From Aculops lycopersici (lineage: Eukaryota; Arthropoda; Arachnida; Trombidiformes; Eriophyidae), in NCBI GenBank assembly GCA_015350385.1, contig WNKI01000002.1, forward strand, positions 4,156,063-4,220,062: a stretch of DNA of 64,000 nucleotides, written 5' to 3'. Below the pieces are notes generated by a model. The model worked only from the letters and a program-made list of their open reading frames with translations, ran no database searches and was not told the origin of the DNA. Positions 31,571-41,007 of this stretch are shown here, in pieces (the first letter of the stretch is position 1; each line of letters opens with the position of its first letter). The translations under genes and the position numbers were made by a program.

Positions 31571-32533
31571 ATGGCTAATTCCAAATATGACTTTCATAAA
31601 GAGGAGGAGAAAGAGACGGATCTCAGATTCAATAGGGGAACTTATATAATTGTTAGAATCGACGGGCATAGATTCCATAACTTTTGCACCGTGCACAATT
31701 TTCACAAACCAAATGATAAAAGAGCTCTAGATTTGATGACAGAATCCGCAAAACATCTCATGAGACAATTCAAGGGACATATTCCCTTGGCCTATGGACA
31801 TAGTGATGAATTTAGTTTTTTGATCCGTTCAACTTCGATTCTTATGAACAGAAGAATGTTCAAACTCACCTCAATGTTACCTGTAGTGTTCGCAACCTTC
31901 TACAATTCAAACTGGGATAGATTCTTTGCCGATGAGACACTTGGTGAGCCTACCACTCGTAAATATGATGCTTGGTTTGATGCTAGACCAAAAGAGTATG
32001 CCAATTATAATGCGGTGATCAATTACTTTAAGTGGAGACAAGTGGATTGTCATATAAACAACTTGTACAATACAACTTTACATGCGATGACCGGTCGCTA
32101 CGTTCGCCATGAACTAACACCAGTTGCACCAGAATCTACGAAGAGTCTTCTTGAAACCGGAAAGAATTTGTTCACTAACGGTACTGATGACGGAAAATTG
32201 TTTGAATTGAAGAGGACACCAATTCGAGATTGGATCAGTGATGAAAGTTTGTTCCACTCATCTAAGGAAGCCACAGCAAAGTTGTCTGGGACAGTTAGCT
32301 CAGATAAGCACGATATCATGTTTCTCAAATATAAGATAAATTACAATAACGAGTTGGAGCAATTCAAGAAGGGCACAATAATTGTTGACACTCAGGTAAA
32401 CTACACAGGTGACAATGCAGACGAGGACTCTATTAAACACTATTATACAGACATCACTACAGATCATAGCAAGTTTTGGGATAAAAATCGTCACATATTT
32501 GATGATTACGTATTGACTCCGCTAACTAAGTGA
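31571..32533 (+). CDS. THG1: tRNA-His guanylyltransferase
   Basis: A 320-residue THG1 enzyme, which adds the essential G(-1) to the 5' end of tRNA-His by 3'-5' polymerisation. It opens MANSKYDF like the animal orthologues. The first metal-binding Asp is D31 in RIDGHRF, and D79-E80 lie in AYGHSDEFSF. The HNFHKPNDKRAL, WRQVDCHINNLYNT and INYNNE segments typical of the family follow. Length is slightly above the human protein (298). The gene is uninterrupted, with AATAAA at 32571-32576. Confidence 0.96.
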   Translation: MANSKYDFHKEEEKETDLRFNRGTYIIVRIDGHRFHNFCTVHNFHKPNDKRALDLMTESAKHLMRQFKGHIPLAYGHSDEFSFLIRSTSILMNRRMFKLTSMLPVVFATFYNSNWDRFFADETLGEPTTRKYDAWFDARPKEYANYNAVINYFKWRQVDCHINNLYNTTLHAMTGRYVRHELTPVAPESTKSLLETGKNLFTNGTDDGKLFELKRTPIRDWISDESLFHSSKEATAKLSGTVSSDKHDIMFLKYKINYNNELEQFKKGTIIVDTQVNYTGDNADEDSIKHYYTDITTDHSKFWDKNRHIFDDYVLTPLTK

Positions 32534-33246
32534 TCCCTCCATCTGGATAAGCCCTAGGTGTCTCAATCTCAATAAACTTTTCCCGCGATCTCACGCTCAC
32601 GTTGGTCCTAACGACGTTTAGCTAGGTTGCCCCTAGAATCCGGATGCACTCGATACTTGATTGAACAATGAAGCTCAAGTTGACAAGTTGCAATCGAAAG
32701 ACAAAAAGCTTTTAATGAAAGTCCATCGAACATAGACTGGCGCTTTCATAATTGATTCCATGACTCACTCTGATAGCGGCGCCGCTGCAGTAAAATTGCG
32801 TTCCCCCTCTGATGCCTTGATAAACGAGTCTTGGTAGTGCGCAGTAGCTTGGAGCGCGGAGATGGGCTGTTAAAACGTGCATTTTTGCTCTCGTTTCGAT
32901 AGCTTTGACAAGCCAAATTTCTGTGCATCATTCAAGTTTCTTTCGTTCAGCCCCTAGTGCGCAAGATCGAACGAGCGATCCACAAGGTTGTTAGTGCCTC
33001 TAGTTCAACGCTTTAAGCGCCTTGTGTTTCTGTGTGCGACATTGCGAGATATTTCGGAACTAAAGAAAACGTTCCTTTCTTTTCATGTGTTAAACGTGCG
33101 AGTCAATATCAGTAGCCGTTTGCAAGTTATTTAAATCTTGGCTATTTGTTTATAATCATTATTAGATCAATTGAAAACCCTTAAATTTATGCCTATATAT
33201 TTGTAGTTGTTGATTCGTAATCCTCTGTTAAATAAAAGCTACAACA
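32534..33246. other. Intergenic region between THG1 and slowmo
   Basis: About 710 bases holding the THG1 polyadenylation signal (32571-32576) and the presumed promoter of the PRELI-domain gene. No coding sequence or RNA gene was recognised. Confidence 0.45.
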
Positions 33247-33753
33247 ATGCGTATATGGCAATCCGAGCATCAATTTAATCACAATTGGGAAACCGTTGTG
33301 AGTGCTAGTTTGAAGAAGTATCCAAATCCAATTACTACAGCCGTCGTTGGTATAGATGTTCTAGATAGAAGAATAGCATGTGGAATACTTAAATCCAAGA
33401 GACTCATATTATCCGAGTGGAGTTTGCCGAATTGGGCTAGAAGACTAGCTTGCGGGCCGTCGTGTTATGCCACTGAGACGAGTGAGGTCGATCCCCTTAG
33501 GAAAACGTTAACAATGACCACTAGGAATCTTACAATGTGTAACAAATTGTCTTTTGAAGAGAAATTAACATACACTCCCCATCCAGATGATCCAAATGCC
33601 ACCTTGTTGAGGCAGGAAGCTGTTATAAGTGTCTTTGGAATGCCTCTTAGCTCATACCTAGAAGATTTTCTAACGAGGCATATAAGTGTCAATGCCAACA
33701 AGGGTAGACAGGCAATAGAATGGGTGATATCTCAACAAGAAAGCTCATGTTGA
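33247..33753 (+). CDS. slmo: PRELI/MSF1-domain lipid transfer protein, slowmo/PRELID3-like
   Basis: A 168-residue single-domain PRELI protein. Family members shuttle phosphatidylserine (PRELID3) or phosphatidic acid (PRELID1) across the mitochondrial intermembrane space together with TRIAP1. The start MRIWQSEHQFNHNWETV and the YPNPITTAVVGIDVLDR segment match the slowmo/PRELID3 branch. Length is close to the 172-194 residues of animal orthologues. ATG at 33247, no intron, AATAAA at 33842-33847. It converges on POLR3B. Confidence 0.92.
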   Translation: MRIWQSEHQFNHNWETVVSASLKKYPNPITTAVVGIDVLDRRIACGILKSKRLILSEWSLPNWARRLACGPSCYATETSEVDPLRKTLTMTTRNLTMCNKLSFEEKLTYTPHPDDPNATLLRQEAVISVFGMPLSSYLEDFLTRHISVNANKGRQAIEWVISQQESSC

Positions 33754-33973
33754 TAATAGAGATGCCATACTAAATTTGAAATTATATCAAATTGATCAAA
33801 TCATAGCTGTTTTCTTATAATCAATTTTGACTTTAATTGGCAATAAAATCGCACTGTCCACTTATTGTCCTTGAATGTAAGATTCATATAAAAATGTATT
33901 TATTTTTATTTATTTCTTAAACTTTTAATTGTAATTTTAAGATCACAAAGCATTATAAGATCACAAATTTCTA

Positions 33974-36900
33974 TCAATCACGCATCTTGCCAAGTCTCAG
34001 TCTCGCATCGATGCTCATTGATTGCAATTCCTGAATGAGGAGCTTGTATGCGTAGGGTATTTGTATAGATGCTATGTCCTGACTCGATCGACAACTCGAA
34101 CACCAGTTAAGATAGCCAAAGAGACCACATTTGGTACAAACATCCGCTGTGTAGGCATCACTAGATAACATGAGTCTCTCAATCAAGAGCATACTAACTC
34201 CATGACCAATAAGACAGTCACGTTCCATCTCACCAAGACGCAGACCTCCCTCTCTGGCCCTACCTTCCGTTGGTTGTCTAGTTAGCACTGCTCTAGGTCC
34301 TCTTGGTCTACCATGGATCTTATCGAGCACCATGTGCTTGAGTTTTTGGTAGTAGATTGGACCAAAGTATATGTAGGCTTTCAACAACTCTCCAGTTATT
34401 CCGCTAGTCATGATCTCTTTTGATTTGAAGTTGAAACCAGCCTTTACCAAGATGTCTTCCATTTCTGATAGTTCAGTTCCACCAAATACAGTTGCATCAT
34501 GGATCGTACCCTTGATGACTGCTGATTTACCCGCCATCAACTCTTTGAGCTTCCCAACTGTCATACGAGATGGAAATCCATGAGGGTTCATAATCAGATC
34601 TGGACAGACACCTGCTAGATTGAAAGGCATATCTTCCTGATCAGCAATCAGACCAATGACTCCCTTTTGTCCATGGCGAGAGCTGAACTTGTCTCCGACT
34701 TCTGGACGACGATGTTGGCGTAGATTCATTTTGATTAGAAAAGACTCTTCAATATTTGATGTGATGATGACACGCTCGACAACCACAGGCTCGATGCCTC
34801 GATAGCTCAAAGCATTCTCGCGGTAATTTGTCGATCCAATTACTGTGGCTCCTTTAGTATCATTAGAATAAAGAGGATTCTTTGTTGGCGAGTATCGGTT
34901 GACTAGAATTTGTCGATCCTGAACTCGCTCTCCTGGTGCGACTATTCCATCACCATCAAGACACATGATACGTGATGCCATGTTTGGGTTCTCAAGCTTC
35001 AATGGCGGCGGCTGGATTTCATCTCTACCAGCGGTAGCGGACTTTTTGAGCAGGCACTTTTGACTACGATAGACAAAGCATCGACCGAAGGCGCGATCAA
35101 TACTGGCCTTGTTCATAACAATTGCATCCTCGATATCGAAGCCAGAATACGACATCACGGCGACAATTGAGTTGATACCTGCGGGTACTTCGTCAAAATG
35201 AATGAGTTCAATAGTCTTACTGCTCACAACTGGCCTCTGGGGATAGGCGAGACAATAGAGAAGAGTGTCGATCCTGACTCTCTGATTAAGACCAATTGTA
35301 CCCATGGCTTGTTTACCCATAGCACACTGATACGTGTTCCTGGGCGATTGATTATTGTGAGGGAATGGTATAAGTCCGGCGCATACACCGAGTAAGGTGA
35401 ATGGTTCAATCTCCAGGTGAGTTGTGCGTTCGTTAATATCAGCCTCATAAAGGGCAAAATGCGATATGCTAGCTTCGTTTACGTCCAAGTATTCCACTAA
35501 TCCGAGGTCAATCAAATCCTGAAAGTTAATAAACCCTCTCTTGAGTCTTTCCAGATGAGCATCCGTCAAGAGTGGTCTCTGGTATTCTCCTATAATGATG
35601 TAAGGCCGACAGAGACGGCCACCGTCTGTCGATATGTATATAGCCATGTGCAGAGTACTGAAACTCACTGATATAAACTCGGAGACGATTTTCTTTCGTC
35701 GCAAATGCCGTATAGTATCGACAACACGACTTGGATTGCTTGTCAAGCCGATGATTAGACCGTCAAGGTAGACGAGATAGTTGGAGTTCATCTGGATTCC
35801 CGATGATACCAAGCCTATGTTTTCAACACCGGCAATATCCAAGCAAAAATCAATCAACTTTTGCTTGTCTTCAGCCCCAACGTTGGTTGTAATGTGCGTC
35901 ATCAATGCCAAGTTCTTGATGAGACCACAAGCCTCTCCTTCCGGTGTGTCGCACGGGCACACTAATCCCCATTGACTGCATTGCAATGAGCGAGGACCTG
36001 AAGTTTTCCTAGTTTTCTCGAAGGCTGAGTTGATTCTTGTCATCATTCCCAAGGCGGAAATAAAGCTTAATCTACTCAGAACTTGACTGACACCAACTCT
36101 TTCCATCCTGAAACGCTTCACAGTCCAGTTACCAGTTGCTATGGCACTAGTGAGACCATTTGTGATGATATCTTGACGCATGTGCTTCACCACATCAAAT
36201 TGTGCTGTCTTAATTTTGGGAATGTTTTTATCGGCTATAATCCTGAGCTCATTATTGAACCTTTTAAACAAGTCTTCAAAAAGTAAAGATATCAGAGATC
36301 CAGCTAGCTCCAATCTTTTGTTTCCATAGTAGTCGCGATCATCGATGTACTCTGGATTATCGATGGCCTTGATTAGCCTACGAATCATTTGACAAATATA
36401 AATGGCCTTGGGTCTATAATCACCATTTACTGTAGGAATGTGAGCTACAACAGTCGTATTCAACAGGTCACGAACATTATCCATTTGAGATTTCCTCCTA
36501 TGGTCATACTGGTTAGATAATTTTGCGGGTACGAAGTTAAGAGACATCTTCAGTTTTCCAACCAAATATCGCAAGGCTTGTTCCGTAGTCCAGACGCCTG
36601 CCGCATGAGCAACTTCGATCGAGGGTAGTAGTATGTTTTCGTCGAGAGACTTGGCCGAATCGCTGCAGATGAGATCGACGATCTCTACATCGCTTGTGAG
36701 ACCTAATGCCCTAAGGAGCAAGAAAATAGGAACTTCGTCCGTAAAAGCATTGTGCTTCATTGAGATCTGACCTTTTTTGTTTATCACAATGTTAGTTCGA
36801 GATTTACGTTCCAAAGAGGCCGAGGTGACTTGGCAAATCGGGCCCTCCTCGATGAGCATACGATTTTTTGCCAACTGTTCGTGAATGAGAATAACTTTTT

Positions 36901-37390
36901 CATTTCCATTCACTATGAAATATCCACCCGAGTCATGGGGACACTCTTGTTTCTTAATCAAATCTGCATAGCCCTTGCCGTATAAAACACAATTCTTGCT
37001 CTTTAGCATGATTGGCATGCGTCCGATAGTAAGATTATGTTTGACTATCCTTTGGTTGCCTCTGGCATATTCTATGTCTACCAGAATTGGCGCCGAGTAT
37101 GTGATGTCTCTCAGTCGACACTCGTGGGGTGTTGTCTTGCGAGAGTTGTCGTAACTTTCCTCAATATCTGGGTGCCCTACACGAATGTCTATATACTGGA
37201 CAAACCAACTTGGATCTGCCTCGCAGTAGATATACTCGTTGGCTTTTACAATTTCTTTCAACTCAACCTCTATAAGATGATTGAAGGAATCTAAATGCTG
37301 GCGAACTAAACCTCTGATCATCAGGTAGGCTGGAAGAAGTTGCCATTTGTCTTTTAGTGTAAGTGGTTTGCTATCGATTTCGGTATCCAT
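33974..37390 (-). CDS. POLR3B: RNA polymerase III second-largest subunit RPC2
   Basis: An intact, intronless 1138-residue subunit (human 1133) that forms half of the active-site cleft of RNA polymerase III, which makes tRNA and 5S RNA in the nucleus. The hybrid-binding region with EVGDKFSSRHGQKG lies near residue 900, PRGPRAVLTRQPTEGR and GGLRLGEMERD follow, and a C-terminal zinc site with CTKC and CSSC is near 1082-1100. The RSLQCSQWGLVCPCDTPEG segment separates it from the Pol I and Pol II paralogues. ATG at 37388-37390. Its first ~320 codons and promoter are partly duplicated at 42316-42971. Minus-strand AATAAA motifs lie near 33898-33925. Confidence 0.97.
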   Translation of the reverse strand: MDTEIDSKPLTLKDKWQLLPAYLMIRGLVRQHLDSFNHLIEVELKEIVKANEYIYCEADPSWFVQYIDIRVGHPDIEESYDNSRKTTPHECRLRDITYSAPILVDIEYARGNQRIVKHNLTIGRMPIMLKSKNCVLYGKGYADLIKKQECPHDSGGYFIVNGNEKVILIHEQLAKNRMLIEEGPICQVTSASLERKSRTNIVINKKGQISMKHNAFTDEVPIFLLLRALGLTSDVEIVDLICSDSAKSLDENILLPSIEVAHAAGVWTTEQALRYLVGKLKMSLNFVPAKLSNQYDHRRKSQMDNVRDLLNTTVVAHIPTVNGDYRPKAIYICQMIRRLIKAIDNPEYIDDRDYYGNKRLELAGSLISLLFEDLFKRFNNELRIIADKNIPKIKTAQFDVVKHMRQDIITNGLTSAIATGNWTVKRFRMERVGVSQVLSRLSFISALGMMTRINSAFEKTRKTSGPRSLQCSQWGLVCPCDTPEGEACGLIKNLALMTHITTNVGAEDKQKLIDFCLDIAGVENIGLVSSGIQMNSNYLVYLDGLIIGLTSNPSRVVDTIRHLRRKKIVSEFISVSFSTLHMAIYISTDGGRLCRPYIIIGEYQRPLLTDAHLERLKRGFINFQDLIDLGLVEYLDVNEASISHFALYEADINERTTHLEIEPFTLLGVCAGLIPFPHNNQSPRNTYQCAMGKQAMGTIGLNQRVRIDTLLYCLAYPQRPVVSSKTIELIHFDEVPAGINSIVAVMSYSGFDIEDAIVMNKASIDRAFGRCFVYRSQKCLLKKSATAGRDEIQPPPLKLENPNMASRIMCLDGDGIVAPGERVQDRQILVNRYSPTKNPLYSNDTKGATVIGSTNYRENALSYRGIEPVVVERVIITSNIEESFLIKMNLRQHRRPEVGDKFSSRHGQKGVIGLIADQEDMPFNLAGVCPDLIMNPHGFPSRMTVGKLKELMAGKSAVIKGTIHDATVFGGTELSEMEDILVKAGFNFKSKEIMTSGITGELLKAYIYFGPIYYQKLKHMVLDKIHGRPRGPRAVLTRQPTEGRAREGGLRLGEMERDCLIGHGVSMLLIERLMLSSDAYTADVCTKCGLFGYLNWCSSCRSSQDIASIQIPYAYKLLIQELQSMSIDARLRLGKMRD

Positions 37391-37819
37391 ATTTGTTATA
37401 TTATTTTTTATCCATGTGGAGCGATTCTGTACAAGGTGCTCCTAATATAGTGAGTCTCAACTAAAATTATACATGATTGCAGGTATATATCGAGTGAGAG
37501 TTATTTATACGAGCTGATTGATGCAATATCGATGAAATATCTTAACATTGATGGCTGTCGTTGGTTATTATATAGGAATTGATGTTATAATTCTGGTGCA
37601 ACAATTTGACCTCGTGTTTCTAAGCTGCAACTTGCAACCACGAGTTGAAGTGTCCGCCTAGCGGATAGAAAGGGAACTAATCGAGGGGGTCGCATTAGAA
37701 AGAAACACGCGAAGCACTCACACCGAGAAAATTAAACAAGGGACTCTCTCGGATCGCGGAATTAAAATATCACTACATTGATTTTCCTGTTATAATTAAA
37801 CATTATAACAACCATAAAT
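37391..37819. promoter_or_regulatory. Shared promoter of POLR3B and the ATP5PO remnant
   Basis: About 430 bases between the divergent starts of POLR3B and the ATP5PO relic. Nearly the same sequence occurs at 42542-42971, where it should drive the intact ATP5PO gene. Short differences occur next to the ATP5PO start. Confidence 0.6.
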
Positions 37820-38053
37820 ATGGCAAGCCAAACCTCCAATCAGTCTATTTGGATTGGAGGGAAGATATGTGAATGCACTATACTCCGCAGCTTCGAAGCA
37901 AAACAAACTGGAGGCCGTTGAAGGTGACCTTAAGAAAATATCGAGTCTATATAAAACTGACCCAAAGTTCAAGGACTACATGATCAATCCACTTGTCAAT
38001 CCAGCTCAGAAGACGGCTGTCTTTGAGAAAGAATTAGAGTCCAAGCTTGAGTA
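37820..38053 (+). pseudogene. ATP5PO: ATP synthase OSCP subunit pseudogene (left copy)
   Basis: This is a broken copy of the intact gene at 42972-43556. Seventeen bases are missing just after the fourth codon (ATGGCAAGCCAA), which shifts the frame. A deletion of about 450 bases then removes everything after the codons for LESKL, joining directly to the flank TATAAAGCCGATG that lies beyond the gene in the right copy. The remaining ~60 codons are nearly identical to the intact gene, so inactivation is recent. No functional subunit can be made from it. Confidence 0.92.
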
Positions 38054-38077
38054 TAAAGCCGATGTTATGCAACTTAT

Positions 38078-39179
38078 TTATGCTTTATTCATATTGTCGT
38101 TTGATTCTCTGAGAGCCTCATTCTCTTCCACCTTTCTTGTGAAGTTTCTAAAGAGAAAGAAGGCCTCTTGTAGATCATCCGCGACGCTATCGAAGAAAGA
38201 TGCCATCCCGATTAACTTTCGGCATTTCTTAGACCGCAATTGCTGTCTGATGTTTGATGCATCAAGTCGTCCCGCCTCGAGTAGATACATGAGAGTAATC
38301 TGTTCACCCGGATTTGACTGATTCCAAGAGTGGAAAACACAATTATGATGTTAGTGCTCATGTAATTTGAAATTCCTCAGGATATTGTTCATTACTCTAG
38401 GTACCTACCTCAATCTCATCTAAAATATTATTCTCAGGAGTGGGGTTAGCTGTCTTTAAGTTGAAAGAAGATTGCCGTTGCTCCCGATCGTTTTCTGGTG
38501 TATAGTCGTTGTTTTCAATATTGCCTGGCACTGGTTTGTGACCATTTTCCTCGTTGCTATGATTTGCACCGCTATCAACGAGCTTTAAACTCTCAACTTG
38601 ATCTATAAATTCATTGCCAACCTCGTTTAAGTTTTCTTGTTGCGATTCCCCTCTGCCATACTCCTTATTTTCTTGCGAATGCTTTTGATGATCTCCAGAT
38701 GATTGGTTGGTTTGTAATTGTGGTTGTTGTTCTTTGTTGTTTGAGCACTTTTTCAATCTTTCTCGTTCAATGACTAAATTGTGTCTTAGTAAGACCTCGA
38801 GATGGTGTTTGAGCGATTGGAAGTGTTCTGCTCTTACCCGTTTAACGTTTGCGAACTCATCGAATGGATTCTTATGCGCTGTTTCAACACCTAATGGATT
38901 AAGGAGATAGAGGGATGGCGCAATTTGGTTAGCTCAAAAATCTGTATGCAAAAGTTTTCTCTCTTGGTTGACCTGGTACTCACCCAGAATAACCTTCCAG
39001 GCCTCGATGCAGGGTCTATCCAAGTCGGATCTATCACATAGGTTGCTGAGTTTTTCGTCATCGAATGAGCTTGAGAGCATCAGTTGATCTAGAATATCTT
39101 TGGCCTCTTTGCCATTAAAACCCAGCTTTCCATAGTAAGCAGAGCGAAAATTCCTTGAGGATCCATCCCCTTCGGCCAT
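38078..39179 (-). CDS. TBC1D7: TBC1D7-like TSC-complex subunit, C-terminally short (left copy)
   Basis: Three exons can be assembled: 38984-39179, 38409-38890 and 38078-38317, separated by introns of 93 bases (GTGAGT to ATTAG) and 91 bases (GTAGGT to ATCAG), giving about 305 residues. Exon 1 (NFRSAYYGKLGF, then EAWKVILG) and exon 3 (MYLLEAGRLD, AFFLFRNFTRKV) match TBC1D7, the third subunit of the TSC1-TSC2 complex that restrains mTORC1. Exon 2 starts with matching sequence (the FQSLKHHLEVLLRHN region), then inserts about 120 residues rich in N, Q and E. The protein stops at NMNKA, about 125 residues before the normal end, so the second half of the TBC domain is missing. The right copy (43694-44795) is identical. 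Confidence 0.78.
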
Positions 39180-41007
39180 ACCTGATGTTAAACCTTCAAG
39201 TGGACAAGGGATCAGGGTTTAAATGGTGGTTATGGTTGTTGTGGCAAATTATGGTGGCGTCCAGTTCATCGGTGTCGGTAGATCGCTAAGAGGATGGCGA
39301 GATTTTATTATGGTAGATAAGCGTCAATCAGTCATTTGGATTAGATGTTCTCGCAACTCAACTTTCAAATCTTTGATAGACTTCCAATGAGTGTGTGGAG
39401 GGGGCGGGGTTGTTTGCATATGATGATGTTGATAATGATGATTATGTGTGAACAAGTGAAAACAATAAAGGATGATGATTGAGGGATTGGATAATAGTAT
39501 GATACATAATATATAGATGATGAATAATAGTGGATATAGATGATAATACGTTTATTTTTACGACATGAATTCTACGCGTTTTGTGTTGTCCTTCGATTTT
39601 CGAACTTTTTTCGCTTTGCTCGCACGTTCGCTCTTTGCTCTCTGCCTGCCTACCTCTGGCTCGCTTCGCTTTACCCTGATACGCTTTGCTCTCTCTCTCT
39701 CGCTCTCTCCCTCCGCTTCTCTTGTCTTGTTTTCTCCTTCTGCGGCGCAGTAGCGACCGATAGGCGAGACCAGAGAGATTGCGGGAAAAGCGCAAACGTA
39801 AGCAATCCCCATCTTCTTGTCGATTGCCGTTGTTCAGGTTAACCAAGGTGCCTAGTGCGCGGAGAACGTGGGAATTGGGTTGTTTGGTTGGCCGGTCGGT
39901 TAGTGAGTTGGCGGCGTTGGTGTTACATCGTGTTTCGTTGCGTTGTGTCGCGCTCCCTCCACTTTACCCTAAACAAGCAGCGTTTGCTTGCCGACCACCC
40001 GTTTACCCGGTTGCTTGGCGAGCAAAATCGAAAGTTAGCGCCGGTGGCGCCATATGGACTCGCTCGTCCCCCGACTTTCTCCTCTCGCACGCTCGCCACC
40101 CTCGAGCGCTCGTCGCCGTCGTCCGCTCTCACGCGGGCAATTCGTTTAGTGAGCGGGGGAAAAACCGGAACCGGAACTAGAGTTGCGAGCACGTAGCTAG
40201 CACCTTGAAAAAGGGAAAGGCAGCAACGACGAGTGGTCGCACTACGTAACAACAGCAACTGGTCACTTGAGGGCGCCGCTCGGACTCTTGGAAACGATAG
40301 CGACGACGACGACGACGACGACGACAGAGGAGCAACAGGCTGCCTCCTTCTCCCGGCCGCCGGGTTCGTCGGGCAGGAAATTCGAGGCCAGATTTAGAAG
40401 GCGGGCGGTTCCCCTGGATTTTTGTCGCTCTAAGGAGGAGGCTGGTTTTGGTTAGTTTGCTGGTTGTTCGAATATTTGGAGAAAGTAGCGGCGCAAGATT
40501 GAAGCGATTGTCGGCGAATCGACGCAACGCAAGCTGCTTGTTGCGCGTAGTGGTCGCGTCGGTGCCCAACAAGCCGACCGAACAAACGAATGAGTCCCGG
40601 TTGACATTGTCCCGGTTGTGTAATAACGGGCGCTGGGGGGTTGGCTGCCAATGCGTTTCTACTTTAAGGTAAGGTGAGGTGAGGAGAAGAAGCGTCGTTA
40701 TTTATAACGACGTCAACTAGAGGGGAGCTCAGCTCACGCAACGCAACGCGCGCAGTTACTTTCGCTCCCGCTACTTGTTGATTCCCTGGCTGATCCAATA
40801 CTGCGCGCTCTCTCACTTTCTCTATACGCACGTCATTGTGGTCCCTTTGATTACGCGAACAGTCTTGCAAGCAACCAACTTAGTCGGGCCGTCGTCATCA
40901 AGAGGAAGCCAACCATCAAAACTCGCCAATAATCCAATGGAAGTTAATTAAAGAAAAAAAGAACCCACAAGACAAGCTAAGATAAGAACTCCGCCACAAC
41001 TTTACAG
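39180..41007. other. TBC1D7 upstream flank and zinc-finger gene promoter/leader
   Basis: Up to 39807 this is the duplicated upstream flank of TBC1D7, with a CT-rich stretch near 39690-39720. From 39808 to 41007 the sequence is unique and GC/CpG-richer, with a CGA repeat at 40301-40325, as expected of a 5' untranslated region or promoter of the zinc-finger gene. Many open frames occur because of the high GC, but none has recognisable protein features. CAACTTTACAG directly before 41008 looks like a splice acceptor. Confidence 0.5.
40301..40325. repeat. CGA trinucleotide repeat
   Basis: Eight tandem CGA units in the presumed leader of the zinc-finger gene. Not coding in any supported frame. Confidence 0.85.

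Larger units (their letters stand above)
36425..39807. repeat. Segmental duplication, left copy
   Basis: This block (the 5' third of POLR3B, shared promoter, broken ATP5PO, TBC1D7) recurs in the same orientation at 42316-45423. From 38060 to 39807 the two copies run at a constant offset of 5616 bases with no indel, and all stretches I compared were identical. The right edge is sharp: after GTAAGCAATC the left copy continues CCCATC and the right copy GTGCGG. In this copy POLR3B is intact and ATP5PO is deleted. Confidence 0.93.

Noticed and set aside
39779..40672. Several GC-rich frames of 70-130 codons upstream of the zinc-finger gene
   Set aside because: Overlap one another on both strands, are Arg/Ser/Ala-rich as expected of random GC-rich DNA, and have no domain. 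Better read as promoter and leader.
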